DNA from: Candidatus Saccharimonadota bacterium
GTDB lineage: Bacteria; Patescibacteriota; Saccharimonadia; Saccharimonadales; JAGQNJ01
DNA: 16,800 nucleotides
Assembly (NCBI GenBank): GCA_020428115.1
Contig: JAGQNJ010000013.1
Coordinates: 1-16,800 of the forward strand
Reading direction: 5' to 3'
Shown piece by piece: positions 1-6,202 of the stretch. The position numbers were made by a program, and so were the translations under genes. Numbering within the stretch: position 1 is the first letter of the stretch; every line of letters starts with the position of its first letter. The notes below the pieces were generated by a model. It was not told the DNA's origin. It ran no database searches and saw nothing but the letters and a program-made list of their open reading frames with translations.

Positions 1-277
1 AGAACTTGCCAACGTATTGTCCAATTAATACTTTGTGGCTAAGTTCCGGTCGTATACCTAGCTCCTGTTCTGCTATTCGTCCAAGTGTCTGGTCGATTGT
101 CTCCCCTTTATACATTCTTAGACCTGGAAATGCCCAGACGTTTTTGTATGGAGCGATAGTTCGCTTCACCATAACATATCCTTCTTCCCCGTACTTAAAC
201 ACGAGGTCGAATGTTGGTATAACCGCCCACTCGAGTATTTGGTCAAACACTTCTCTTGGGGCAAACCCGGCCGACAT
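1..277 (-). CDS. Nudix hydrolase, GDP-mannose hydrolase-like (3' end outside window)
   Basis: The 92 visible codons begin at an ATG at 277-275, five bases after the gmd stop, with AGGA about 14 bases upstream; an in-frame TGA near 302 limits other starts. The protein has a Nudix fold core: a strand region (ILEWAVIPTFDLVFKYG), then WAFPG and a Nudix-box-like helix with GET, a lone R, and EQELGI. The canonical REUxEE is altered: the R is followed by I, not E, and the second box glycine is L. Known GDP-mannose mannosyl hydrolases (Gmm/NudD) carry a similarly altered box and sit beside gmd in exopolysaccharide clusters, so hydrolysis of a GDP-sugar is the best guess. The substrate is inferred from context only. 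It is probably co-transcribed with gmd. The C-terminus is cut off by the window edge. Confidence 0.75.
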   Translation of the reverse strand, partial: MSAGFAPREVFDQILEWAVIPTFDLVFKYGEEGYVMVKRTIAPYKNVWAFPGLRMYKGETIDQTLGRIAEQELGIRPELSHKVLIGQYVGKF

Positions 278-282
278 TGCTT

Positions 283-1329
283 CTATCTCGTTCCTACTTC
301 AGCCTTGAGATCATACTCAACCATTAGTTTTACTAAACCTGGGAAGTCAACTTTGCGCTTCCAACCAAGCTGCTTTTCAGCCTTAGAGGGGTTGCCAAGT
401 AACAGATCAACCTCAGCCGGTCGATAGAACTCTGGATTTATCTTCACGAGGACTTTGCCACTTGCTGCATCAACACCAGTTTCTTTTGCCCCCTCTCCGT
501 TCCACTTTATTTCTATGCCAATCTCCTTAAAGGCAAGCTCGCAAAACTCACGAATAGAATGGGTTTCACCTGTTGCGAGCACAAAATCTTCGGGTTTGTC
601 CTGTTGTAGCATGAGCCACATACCCTCTACATAGTCGCCAGCGTAGCCCCAATCGCGTTTTGCATCCAAATTACCAAGTTCAATCGATTCCTGCTTCCCA
701 GTTTTGATTCTCGCGACAGCTTGACTTATCTTACGGGTTACAAATTCAGGACCTCGCCGCTCACCCTCGTGATTAAATAGTATTCCGCTAAGGGCAAACA
801 TGTCATAGCTTTCGCGGTAGTTTCTTGTTATCCAATGACCGTAGAGTTTCGCTACTCCATAAGGGCTACGCGGATGGAAAATTGCATCTTCTGTGTAGCC
901 TGTATCGGGTCGATTGTAATCCAGTCCCCCGAACATTTCACTTGTTGATGCCTGATAAAAGCGGGTGGTTTTCTCTAGACCTGCAAGGCGAATGGCTTCA
1001 AGCATGTTGAGAACCCCCTTGCCAGTAACATCGGCAGTCAAAATTGGATCACGGAAAGAGTAGCCCACATGACTAATCGCTGCAAGATTATAGACTTCGT
1101 CAGGTTTTATCTCTTGCATCGCATGTGTCAGCGCCGAAAGATCGAGCAGATCAGCCATGACAATATTCAAAAAAGGCATTTCTTTCATAATTGCCTGGTA
1201 TCGTGGATGGCTTGCCTCCATTTGCCCCCTTACAATGCCAAATACCACGTATCCTTTATCGTGAAGTAGTTTTGCTAGATGCCCCCCATCTTGACCGGCA
1301 ACACCAGTAATAAGTGCTTTTTTAGACAT
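283..1329 (-). CDS. gmd: GDP-mannose 4,6-dehydratase
   Basis: This protein converts GDP-D-mannose to GDP-4-keto-6-deoxy-D-mannose, the cytoplasmic precursor of GDP-fucose, GDP-rhamnose and related surface sugars. It is an extended short-chain dehydrogenase of 348 residues, a normal length for Gmd. The visible motifs are the NAD(P)-binding GVAGQDG at residues 9-15, the catalytic Thr129 and Glu131 in ASTSEMFGG, and Tyr157 and Lys161 in SPYGVAK. Also visible are the family signature NHEGERRGPEFVTRKI and an RDWGYAGDYVEGMW segment typical of Gmd. The ATG start has GAGGG five bases upstream. A Nudix gene follows after five bases, and a GT4 glycosyltransferase is divergent. The reductase or epimerase acting next is not in this window. 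Identification is firm; a close paralogue such as a 4-reductase is unlikely given the Gmd motifs. Confidence 0.95.
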   Translation of the reverse strand: MSKKALITGVAGQDGGHLAKLLHDKGYVVFGIVRGQMEASHPRYQAIMKEMPFLNIVMADLLDLSALTHAMQEIKPDEVYNLAAISHVGYSFRDPILTADVTGKGVLNMLEAIRLAGLEKTTRFYQASTSEMFGGLDYNRPDTGYTEDAIFHPRSPYGVAKLYGHWITRNYRESYDMFALSGILFNHEGERRGPEFVTRKISQAVARIKTGKQESIELGNLDAKRDWGYAGDYVEGMWLMLQQDKPEDFVLATGETHSIREFCELAFKEIGIEIKWNGEGAKETGVDAASGKVLVKINPEFYRPAEVDLLLGNPSKAEKQLGWKRKVDFPGLVKLMVEYDLKAEVGTR

Positions 1330-1356
1330 ATTTCCCTCGTTTTAAATCATTTGTAC

Positions 1357-1370
1357 GATATAGTATAAAG
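1357..1370. promoter_or_regulatory. Overlapping divergent -10 elements between gmd and the GT4 gene
   Basis: The 45-base gap holds an A/T core that reads as a -10 in both directions. The plus strand has TATAGT at 1359-1364. The minus strand has TATACT at 1367-1362, with a 4/6 -35 match (ATTACA, 1391-1386) at 18-base spacing. A plus-strand start near 1371 would leave a leader of only about four bases before the ATG at 1375, and that gene has no Shine-Dalgarno sequence. Motif match only. Confidence 0.35.
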
Positions 1371-1374
1371 CAAT

Positions 1375-2469
1375 ATGGGCAGAATTGTAATCGATGCGCG
1401 CGAGTCCGGGAGCAGTACTGGGCGATACATTGATAAGTTAGTTGCCAACTTGCACGAGCTTCGGCCTCGACACACCATTGTGTTGTTAGCAAAAAAGCGA
1501 CGGGTAGAGTTCTATAAGAAGCTCGCTCCACGTTTTGAGGTCCAGACGACTCGATTTAAAGAATTTACGTTTGGTGAACAGCTGGGGCTACTCAAACAAA
1601 TCCGCGCTCAAAAACCAAACCTTGTTTTTTTCCCTGCTGCACATCAGCCAATCTTGTATCGCGGTAAAGTTGTCACAACAATCCAGGATCTCACCACTGC
1701 TCGATTTAGAAACCCAGCCAAAAACTGGCTGGCTTTCACAATCAAACGATGGGTCTACAAATTCGTCGTGCGCCGCGTCGCCCGTAAATCTTCGCGCCTT
1801 ATCACCCCATCAGAGTTTGTCAAAGAAGACATCGCACGTTTTGCGCGCATCAATTCGCGTAAAATAACGGTGACCCACGAGGCAGCAGACCCCATAACCG
1901 AACAACCCGTCGCAATACCAGAACTAGAAAACAAGGAATATATTATGTATGTAGGCCGCCCCCAGGCACATAAAAACCTAGACAGGCTTATTGATGCATT
2001 TGCTGTTTTGCGCCAAACACACCCGAATCTTCGGCTTGTTCTCGCCGGCAAAAAGGACGCCCTGTACAAGAAACATGCTAGGTACGCACAAGCTAAGGGC
2101 ATAAAGAACATTATATTTACTGGCTTTGTTTCTGAGGGTGAGCTCCGGTGGCTGTACGAACATACACGGGCGTATGTATTCCCGTCTCTTAGTGAGGGAT
2201 TTGGATTGCCGGGACTTGAAGCCATGGCGCATGGGGCGCCAGTCGTGTCCAGTAATGCGACCTGCTTGCCCGAAGTTTACCAGGACGCGGCAGTTTACTT
2301 TGATCCGCACAGTACCGACGATATGGCAAAAAAAATTGAGACCATGCTTACAGATAGCAAGACTCGAACACAGTGCATACAGCGTGGCCGCAAACTGGCG
2401 GCCTCTTATTCGTGGAAAGCTATGGCTCAACAAACACTTGCGGTGTTTGATGAGGTGCTTAGTCGCTAG
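1375..2469 (+). CDS. Glycosyltransferase family 4 (GT-B fold)
   Basis: This is a retaining glycosyltransferase that transfers a sugar from a nucleotide-sugar donor during glycan assembly, probably on the cytoplasmic face. The 364 residues form two Rossmann-like halves. The C-terminal half is diagnostic: YIMYVGRPQAHKNLDRLI at about 189-206 (donor phosphate region with Lys200), an IIFTGFVSEGEL segment near 246-256, and the E-x7-E motif in SEGFGLPGLEAM (Glu274 and Glu282). The fold resembles bacterial mannosyltransferases such as MtfA/MtfB. The divergent gmd suggests a GDP-sugar donor, but acceptor and donor cannot be read from sequence. The ATG lacks a visible ribosome-binding site, so translation may be leaderless. 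Its last 11 bases overlap the 3' end of jag on the other strand. Confidence 0.9.
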   Translation: MGRIVIDARESGSSTGRYIDKLVANLHELRPRHTIVLLAKKRRVEFYKKLAPRFEVQTTRFKEFTFGEQLGLLKQIRAQKPNLVFFPAAHQPILYRGKVVTTIQDLTTARFRNPAKNWLAFTIKRWVYKFVVRRVARKSSRLITPSEFVKEDIARFARINSRKITVTHEAADPITEQPVAIPELENKEYIMYVGRPQAHKNLDRLIDAFAVLRQTHPNLRLVLAGKKDALYKKHARYAQAKGIKNIIFTGFVSEGELRWLYEHTRAYVFPSLSEGFGLPGLEAMAHGAPVVSSNATCLPEVYQDAAVYFDPHSTDDMAKKIETMLTDSKTRTQCIQRGRKLAASYSWKAMAQQTLAVFDEVLSR

Positions 2470-2480
2470 CGGCTTCCTCA
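2451..2480. terminator. Imperfect inverted repeat at the GT4/jag convergent junction
   Basis: TGAGG (2451-2455) pairs with CCTCA (2476-2480), with an inner GC/GC extension across a small bulge and a perfect 8-base palindrome CGCTAGCG at 2464-2471. It overlaps both stop codons, TAA of jag and TAG of the glycosyltransferase. There is no U-rich tail, so function as a bidirectional terminator is only a suggestion. Confidence 0.3.
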
Positions 2481-2929
2481 GATGGCTTAATAATTACGTG
2501 CCTGTCTCGCCCCTCACCAACTGATTCAGTACGAAGGCCTGCTTCATCAGCAACTTTGTGCACAATGCGCCTGTCGGCGGAGTTCATGGGCTTGAGGGTG
2601 TAGTCTTCCCCAGATGATTTTACTTTGGCAACCCAGCCTTCTACTTTTTCTGCCAATCGATCTGCACGTTGCTTTTTGTAATCAGCAATGTCAACGCTCA
2701 CCCGAGTAAACTCTTTGTTGTTATTGCGCAGTGCGGTACTTACCATAAACTGTATGGCTCGTATGGTATCGCCGTGCTGCCCGATCAAAAACCCATTGAG
2801 GTGCGTCGAGGGTACCTGCAGCTCAATAACTTCGTCGTCATTTGTGGTCGCGTACACGTCGGTGTTAAGTCCAAAAAACGACAATAGATCCTCAAGAAAC
2901 TTCTTGGCAAATTGAATAGATTCTTCCAT
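2459..2929 (-). CDS. jag: Jag/KhpB-type RNA-binding protein (KH + R3H)
   Basis: This cytoplasmic single-strand RNA/DNA-binding protein belongs to the family encoded beside yidC in many bacteria (Jag, SpoIIIJ-associated, also KhpB/EloR). In Firmicutes KhpB pairs with KhpA and affects cell elongation. The 156 residues hold a KH domain with the GxxG loop G50-Q-H-G53 (FLIGQHGDTIRAI) and a C-terminal R3H domain with R120-x3-H124. The N-terminal Jag_N domain found in longer homologues is absent, so this is the short form. The ATG shares one base with the yidC stop (TAATG), which implies translational coupling to yidC. The stop lies inside the end of the opposing glycosyltransferase gene. In many genomes mnmE and mnmG follow; they do not here. 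Confidence 0.92.
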   Translation of the reverse strand: MEESIQFAKKFLEDLLSFFGLNTDVYATTNDDEVIELQVPSTHLNGFLIGQHGDTIRAIQFMVSTALRNNNKEFTRVSVDIADYKKQRADRLAEKVEGWVAKVKSSGEDYTLKPMNSADRRIVHKVADEAGLRTESVGEGRDRHVIIKPSEEAASD

Positions 2930-3864
2930 TACTTCCTCCGTTTCTTAGTCTGCTTTTTGCTTTGCTTTGAGCGCTTTGGTTTGGTGTTAACAACTTTGGC
3001 TTCGGTCGCCTTCTTTGCCCTTTGTTTTGCCGTTGGCTTGTCAACCATCTCTTCCATTTCAGTCTCGTCTTTGCGCAAAATCCGTGCCTGTTGCGCTATG
3101 GCGACCAGGCCACTTGTCATCCAGTATAGCGACAGGGCGGAGGGCAAATTAAGCGTGAACAAAAACACCATGGCTGGTACAAAATACTTTGTGCTCTGTC
3201 CAACCGCAGCATTGACTTCACTTTGCTCTGTTTGCTTGCCACTACTTGCATCCTTAAGAATTTGGCGAAGCGAGCGCGAGTCTTTGTCCTTGGGCATGAG
3301 CTGTTTACTCTGAAAGAATTGTGCGAGCGCACTACCTGCAACCAAAAACATGGCGGGCCAGTAAATACCGCCGCCAGGGTTTAGCGCAGGACGAGTAAGA
3401 TCAATGAACCCAAATAATGTGGCGTCAAATTTCGTTATATCTGCGGCCAGTTCCTTGACTGAGCCAAGGTTTTGAATAAACGGATAGGTAAACTCTATGA
3501 TCTGACTTGGGTCTCGTATAACTCGGTTAATCCCGCTATAAAGAGCGATGAATATAGGAATCTGTATGATGAGTAGTCCGACGGAGCTAAACGGGTTAAC
3601 CTCTCGCTCCTTGTACAGTTCCATGATCATTGCTGATTCTTGTTGCTTATTGCCCTTTGATTCCTTCTTGATTCGGCGCAGTTCGGGCTGTAGCTCACGC
3701 ATTGCCTTGGCATGGTGTAACTGTTTTTTTACTAACGGCCACATCAACAGGCGAATAACAACAGTGAATAGTATGATTGCCAAGCCAAGGTTGTGCCCAG
3801 GCAACAGGGCATAGATAAGTACCAGCAGGTTGAATATTGGCTGGACCACTATTGTTGTAAACAC
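2929..3864 (-). CDS. yidC: YidC/Oxa1 membrane protein insertase
   Basis: This insertase moves hydrophobic segments of nascent proteins into the cytoplasmic membrane, with or without SecYEG. At 311 residues it is the short form lacking the large periplasmic domain of Gram-negative YidC. It has about five membrane segments: residues 4-20, 26-44, 93-111, 168-186 and 228-258. The hydrophilic-groove arginine is Arg38 in TVVIRLLMWPLV. Between the first segments lies the charged cytoplasmic hairpin KAMRELQPELRRIKKES. The last 35 residues form a strongly basic Lys/Arg tail, known in several homologues to contact the ribosome. No lipobox cysteine is present. It starts at GTG (3864-3862) with AGGAG seven bases upstream. 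It lies between rnpA and jag, the usual order, but yidD is missing. Confidence 0.95.
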   Translation of the reverse strand: MFTTIVVQPIFNLLVLIYALLPGHNLGLAIILFTVVIRLLMWPLVKKQLHHAKAMRELQPELRRIKKESKGNKQQESAMIMELYKEREVNPFSSVGLLIIQIPIFIALYSGINRVIRDPSQIIEFTYPFIQNLGSVKELAADITKFDATLFGFIDLTRPALNPGGGIYWPAMFLVAGSALAQFFQSKQLMPKDKDSRSLRQILKDASSGKQTEQSEVNAAVGQSTKYFVPAMVFLFTLNLPSALSLYWMTSGLVAIAQQARILRKDETEMEEMVDKPTAKQRAKKATEAKVVNTKPKRSKQSKKQTKKRRK

Positions 3865-3976
3865 GTTTTTACTCCTTTTCCCCTGCGCGCACAGTGCCGC
3901 TCAAATGGTTATTGTATTGTCGGGAACTGTTGCTATATATTGCAGAGCTTGCCCGCAGAGTACAGTATCTTGAGAA
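3865..3976 (-). other. Intergenic gap between rnpA and yidC where yidD is usually found
   Basis: These 112 bases hold no convincing reading frame. yidD, normally 70-90 codons, cannot fit. The only clear signal is the AGGAG ribosome-binding site of yidC next to its GTG start. A TATATA run near 3934-3940 could belong to an internal promoter but has no good -35 partner. No YidD-like fragment was recognised. Confidence 0.5.
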
Positions 3977-4330
3977 TTACTGGCTATTTGTTGACGTAGC
4001 TTTGTGTATCAAAGCCTCTATATCATGGTGAAGCTGGTCAAATGTCATAGTCGCGACCCCGTCGTTATATATGGTAAATACCATGTCCATTGGTATTTGT
4101 ATGTCTGCCTGGCAGAGCCGAAGCGCTTCGTACACGCGCCGCCTGATTCGGTTACGGACGACGGCCGACTTGTTAACCTTGCGACTTACCACCACCGCTG
4201 CCCGAAACTGCTTGCGCCGTCGGTTTGGAATATAGCGTAGGCCAATGTTTGCGCTCCTTACAGTTTGACCGCGCTTATAAACAAAGTTAAGGCTTCCCAG
4301 GCCGTGAAATCTATATTGGCGACTTATCAT
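3977..4330 (-). CDS. rnpA: Ribonuclease P protein component
   Basis: This basic protein binds the RNase P RNA and helps it remove 5' leaders from precursor tRNA. The 117 residues match the family length. The signature RNR helix lies at about residues 47-71 (VVSRKVNKSAVVRNRIRRRVYEALR, with RNRIRRRVYE as its core). It is preceded by the substrate cleft strand SANIGLRYIPNRRRKQFRAAV. The ATG at 4330 has only a weak AGG upstream. It follows rpmH by 56 bases and precedes yidC, the canonical order at bacterial origins. Confidence 0.96.
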   Translation of the reverse strand: MISRQYRFHGLGSLNFVYKRGQTVRSANIGLRYIPNRRRKQFRAAVVVSRKVNKSAVVRNRIRRRVYEALRLCQADIQIPMDMVFTIYNDGVATMTFDQLHHDIEALIHKATSTNSQ

Positions 4331-4368
4331 GTTTATAGCCTATCCCTGACTTACTATCCCCGCAAGGG

Positions 4369-4384
4369 CAGTAATCAGTTACTG
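4369..4384. repeat. Small hairpin between rpmH and rnpA
   Basis: CAGTAA and TTACTG form a perfect 6-base stem around the 4-base loop TCAG. It lies three bases after the rpmH stop codon and 38 bases before the rnpA start. In the minus-strand transcript it could stabilise rpmH mRNA or partly attenuate transcription into rnpA. There is no U-tract, so it does not look like a strong terminator. Confidence 0.4.
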
Positions 4385-4386
4385 GC

Positions 4387-4524
4387 CTAATGTGTAAGCC
4401 GTGCGCGTCCCTTGAGTCGACGGCTTTTTAGGACTTTTTGGCCGGCTTTCGTAGACATGCGCTTAAAAAAGCCGTGTTCTTTGGCTCGATGTCGCTTCTT
4501 TGGCTGATATGTTCGTTTTGGCAT
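4387..4524 (-). CDS. rpmH: 50S ribosomal protein L34
   Basis: This small basic protein of the large ribosomal subunit is 45 codons long, typical of L34. The start MPKRTYQPKKRHRAKEHGF is close to the bacterial consensus (MKRTYQPxxRKRxxxHGFR). It is followed by FKRMSTKAGQKVLKSRRLKGR, corresponding to RMxTKxGRxVLxxRRxKGRxxL, so identification is certain although the gene is short. The ATG is at 4524-4522 and the stop TAG at 4389-4387. A GAAGG sequence lies about ten bases upstream. It heads the minus-strand rpmH-rnpA-yidC-jag group and is divergent from dnaA across the origin region. Confidence 0.97.
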   Translation of the reverse strand: MPKRTYQPKKRHRAKEHGFFKRMSTKAGQKVLKSRRLKGRARLTH

Positions 4525-4560
4525 CTTTACTTAACCTTCTTATCGTTAGAGTGTCGTTTA

Positions 4561-4566
4561 ATTATA
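4561..4566 (-). promoter_or_regulatory. Putative -10 element for rpmH operon
   Basis: The minus strand carries a perfect TATAAT (plus-strand ATTATA), 37 bases before the rpmH ATG. A 17-base spacer leads to GTGTTA, a poor 3/6 match to the -35 consensus. The surrounding A/T-rich TATATAATTAA also fits origin unwinding, so the assignment is moderate. Confidence 0.45.
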
Positions 4567-4654
4567 TATGATTATTGCATTCGTAACACGACGCGTAGTT
4601 CTATGGTGCGGACTTTGTGTTATTAACAATATTTACCCCACTAATCCTAGCAAG

Positions 4655-4663
4655 TTTTCCACT
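4655..4663 (+). promoter_or_regulatory. DnaA box-like site (TTTTCCACT)
   Basis: One mismatch, at the last base, to TTWTNCACA. It is the first of three closely spaced same-strand sites at 4655, 4665 and 4676, a spacing of about one helical turn. Confidence 0.5.
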
Positions 4664-4675
4664 ATTATCCAAGTA

Positions 4676-4684
4676 TTTTCCACA
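4676..4684 (+). promoter_or_regulatory. DnaA box (TTTTCCACA)
   Basis: Full match to the relaxed consensus TTWTNCACA on the plus strand. It is in phase with the weaker sites at 4655 and 4665. Confidence 0.7.
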
Positions 4685-4707
4685 ATTTCTAAGGTGTTGA
4701 GAGAGCA

Positions 4708-4716
4708 TGTGTATAA
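4708..4716 (-). promoter_or_regulatory. DnaA box (TTATACACA)
   Basis: The minus strand reads TTATACACA, a full match to TTATNCACA and the best site in the window. It faces the plus-strand trio across 23 bases. Confidence 0.75.
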
Positions 4717-4727
4717 ATCGTACCCTG

Positions 4728-4768
4728 TTTTGCGATTTTTTTGTCCCACGAATAATTTTCTCGCAAAA
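4728..4768. repeat. 8-bp inverted repeat around an A/T-rich loop, upstream of dnaA
   Basis: TTTTGCGA (4728-4735) and TCGCAAAA (4761-4768) are perfect inverted repeats enclosing 25 bases that include a T-run and AATAATTTTC. The right arm ends two bases before the DnaA box at 4771. It could be an unwinding element extruded as a stem, a regulator-binding site, or chance in A/T-rich DNA. Confidence 0.5.
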
Positions 4769-4770
4769 AC

Positions 4771-4779
4771 TGTGGAAAA
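4771..4779 (-). promoter_or_regulatory. DnaA box (TTTTCCACA) overlapping dnaA promoter
   Basis: The minus strand reads TTTTCCACA, a full consensus match. It covers the suggested -35 hexamer of the dnaA promoter, so DnaA bound here could block its own transcription. Confidence 0.65.
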
Positions 4780-4801
4780 GTCTGCATGTTATTGCTATAG
4801 T
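4773..4801 (+). promoter_or_regulatory. Putative dnaA promoter with extended -10
   Basis: TGGAAA (4773-4778, 4/6 to TTGACA) is followed by a 17-base spacer and TATAGT (4796-4801). The TGC directly before the hexamer makes an extended -10. The -35 is inside the DnaA box at 4771-4779. The predicted start near 4808 gives a leader of about 25 bases. Confidence 0.5.
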
Positions 4802-4831
4802 TGCTCGTACAAGTAGAAACGGGTGGAGTCA

Positions 4832-6202
4832 ATGAAGCGAGGGTTCATGCAAGATAATCTATGGCAAGCGGTGCTTGGCGAGATCGAGGTCTCTGTATCA
4901 CGAGCAAGTTTTGTGACATGGTTCAAAAACACATCGCTTATTAAGCATGATCGTGAAGTTATTACAGTCGGCGTTCCCAACATATTCATCAAACAACAAC
5001 TCGAACGTAAGTTTAATAAACTTATCGAGGATACCCTGGCACGTAACGGGGTGAAGCCTAGGCAAATTGAATATAAGATACACACTGTCAAACAAACGAA
5101 GCGACTCGACGATGATGCGATTGTTGTAAGCGCACCCACCAAGACACGCACAAAAGCTTCGCAAAGCTCCCTGTCACACAGCTATCGCCAGGGTCTGAAT
5201 GAAAAGTATACCTTTGACTCATTTATCGTTGGTTCGGGTAACGAACTTGCCTATGCAGCTTGTCAGGCAATCGCCGCAAATCCTGGCAAAAAGTACAATC
5301 CGCTTTTTGTATACGGCGGAGTTGGTATCGGCAAGACTCACCTTATTCAAGCAGTTGGCAATGCCGTGCTTGCCAACAAGCCTGGCGCGCACATTGTATA
5401 CGTCTCAACCGAGCAATTTGTGCAGGAATTTGTCGACGCAGTTCGCTTCAAAAAAAATACAGATTTTGCTGGCTATTACCGTTCGGCCGACGTCCTAATT
5501 GTTGACGACATTCAATTCATTGCAGGACGAGAAAAAACTCAAGAAGAGTTCTTCCACACCTTTAATGCCCTACACCAAGCTAACAAACAAATTATTCTTA
5601 GTAGTGACAAGCCCCCTAAAGACATACCAACATTAGAGGACCGACTTCGCTCTCGATTCGCCTGGGGAATGAGCATTGATATGCAAATTCCTGACTTTGA
5701 AACAAGATGCGCTATTGTTCAAACAAAAGCACAAAGCCAAAAATTCAGCCTCCCCCGTGATGTTATGGAGTTTCTTGCAAATAACATCCGTACAAACATC
5801 CGTGAGCTTGAGGGTGCGCTTAACCAGCTGATTGCGTATTGCGAGATGCGCAATCTTGAGCCAGATCTGCTCATGGCAAAAAGTGTCCTCGGAGCAAGCC
5901 GCGTCAGGCCAAAACACATAACACCCAAACAAGTTATCGAGCGTACGGCCAAACATTTTCAGATCTCGCTTGACGATATACTTGGGCCCAAGCGCGATAA
6001 AGACATCGTGATGCCTCGGCAAGTTGCAATGTACATGCTCCGTAGTGAACTTCATCTGAGCTTCCCTAAAATTGCTCGTGAGCTTGGTCGCAAAGACCAC
6101 ACAACCGCTATCCATTCGGTTGAGAAAATCGAAAAAGAGGCCTCTAAAGACGCAAATATCAAGGCTGCGATTAGTGAGATTAAGGAGCGGCTTTATGTTT
6201 AG
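4832..6202 (+). CDS. dnaA: Chromosomal replication initiator protein DnaA
   Basis: This AAA+ ATPase binds DnaA boxes, oligomerises as the ATP form, opens the origin and loads the helicase. Counting from the ATG at 4832, domain I is residues 8-85 (LWQAVLGEIEVSVSRASFVTWF), a short linker covers about 90-120, and the AAA+ core runs from about 122 to 330. The core has Walker A GGVGIGKT at 162-169, Walker B VLIVDDIQF with Asp225/Asp226, and the sensor and arginine-finger region LSSDKPPKDIPTLEDRLRSRF. Domain IV carries the DNA-binding signature LGRKDHTTAIHSVEKI near 418-433. The start is uncertain: GTG at 4823 has no ribosome site, ATG at 4832 has GGTGGAG three bases upstream, and ATG at 4847 would begin MQDNLW. 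dnaN follows after 257 bases that may be part of the origin. Confidence 0.97.
   Translation: MKRGFMQDNLWQAVLGEIEVSVSRASFVTWFKNTSLIKHDREVITVGVPNIFIKQQLERKFNKLIEDTLARNGVKPRQIEYKIHTVKQTKRLDDDAIVVSAPTKTRTKASQSSLSHSYRQGLNEKYTFDSFIVGSGNELAYAACQAIAANPGKKYNPLFVYGGVGIGKTHLIQAVGNAVLANKPGAHIVYVSTEQFVQEFVDAVRFKKNTDFAGYYRSADVLIVDDIQFIAGREKTQEEFFHTFNALHQANKQIILSSDKPPKDIPTLEDRLRSRFAWGMSIDMQIPDFETRCAIVQTKAQSQKFSLPRDVMEFLANNIRTNIRELEGALNQLIAYCEMRNLEPDLLMAKSVLGASRVRPKHITPKQVIERTAKHFQISLDDILGPKRDKDIVMPRQVAMYMLRSELHLSFPKIARELGRKDHTTAIHSVEKIEKEASKDANIKAAISEIKERLYV

Larger units (their letters stand above)
4525..4831. other. oriC: Probable chromosomal origin, part 1 (rpmH-dnaA intergenic)
   Basis: This gap of about 307 bases lies between divergent rpmH and dnaA, the usual place of a bacterial oriC. 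It contains two TTTTCCACA sites and one perfect TTATACACA, with two weaker neighbours at 4655-4663 (TTTTCCACT) and 4665-4673 (TTATCCAAG). A/T-rich stretches suitable for unwinding occur at 4556-4575, 4619-4635 and 4736-4760. It also holds the putative dnaA and rpmH promoters. No protein-coding frame is convincing here. A second cluster of DnaA-box-like sites after dnaA suggests a bipartite origin. Function is inferred from position and motifs. Confidence 0.8.

Noticed and set aside
6..308. Plus-strand frame of 100 codons at the window start
   Set aside because: The minus strand encodes a Nudix protein in the same place with a recognisable fold and a start next to the gmd stop.
1978..2433. Minus-strand frames opposite the glycosyltransferase
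   Set aside because: They overlap the conserved GT4 donor-binding half on the plus strand and have no domain signal.
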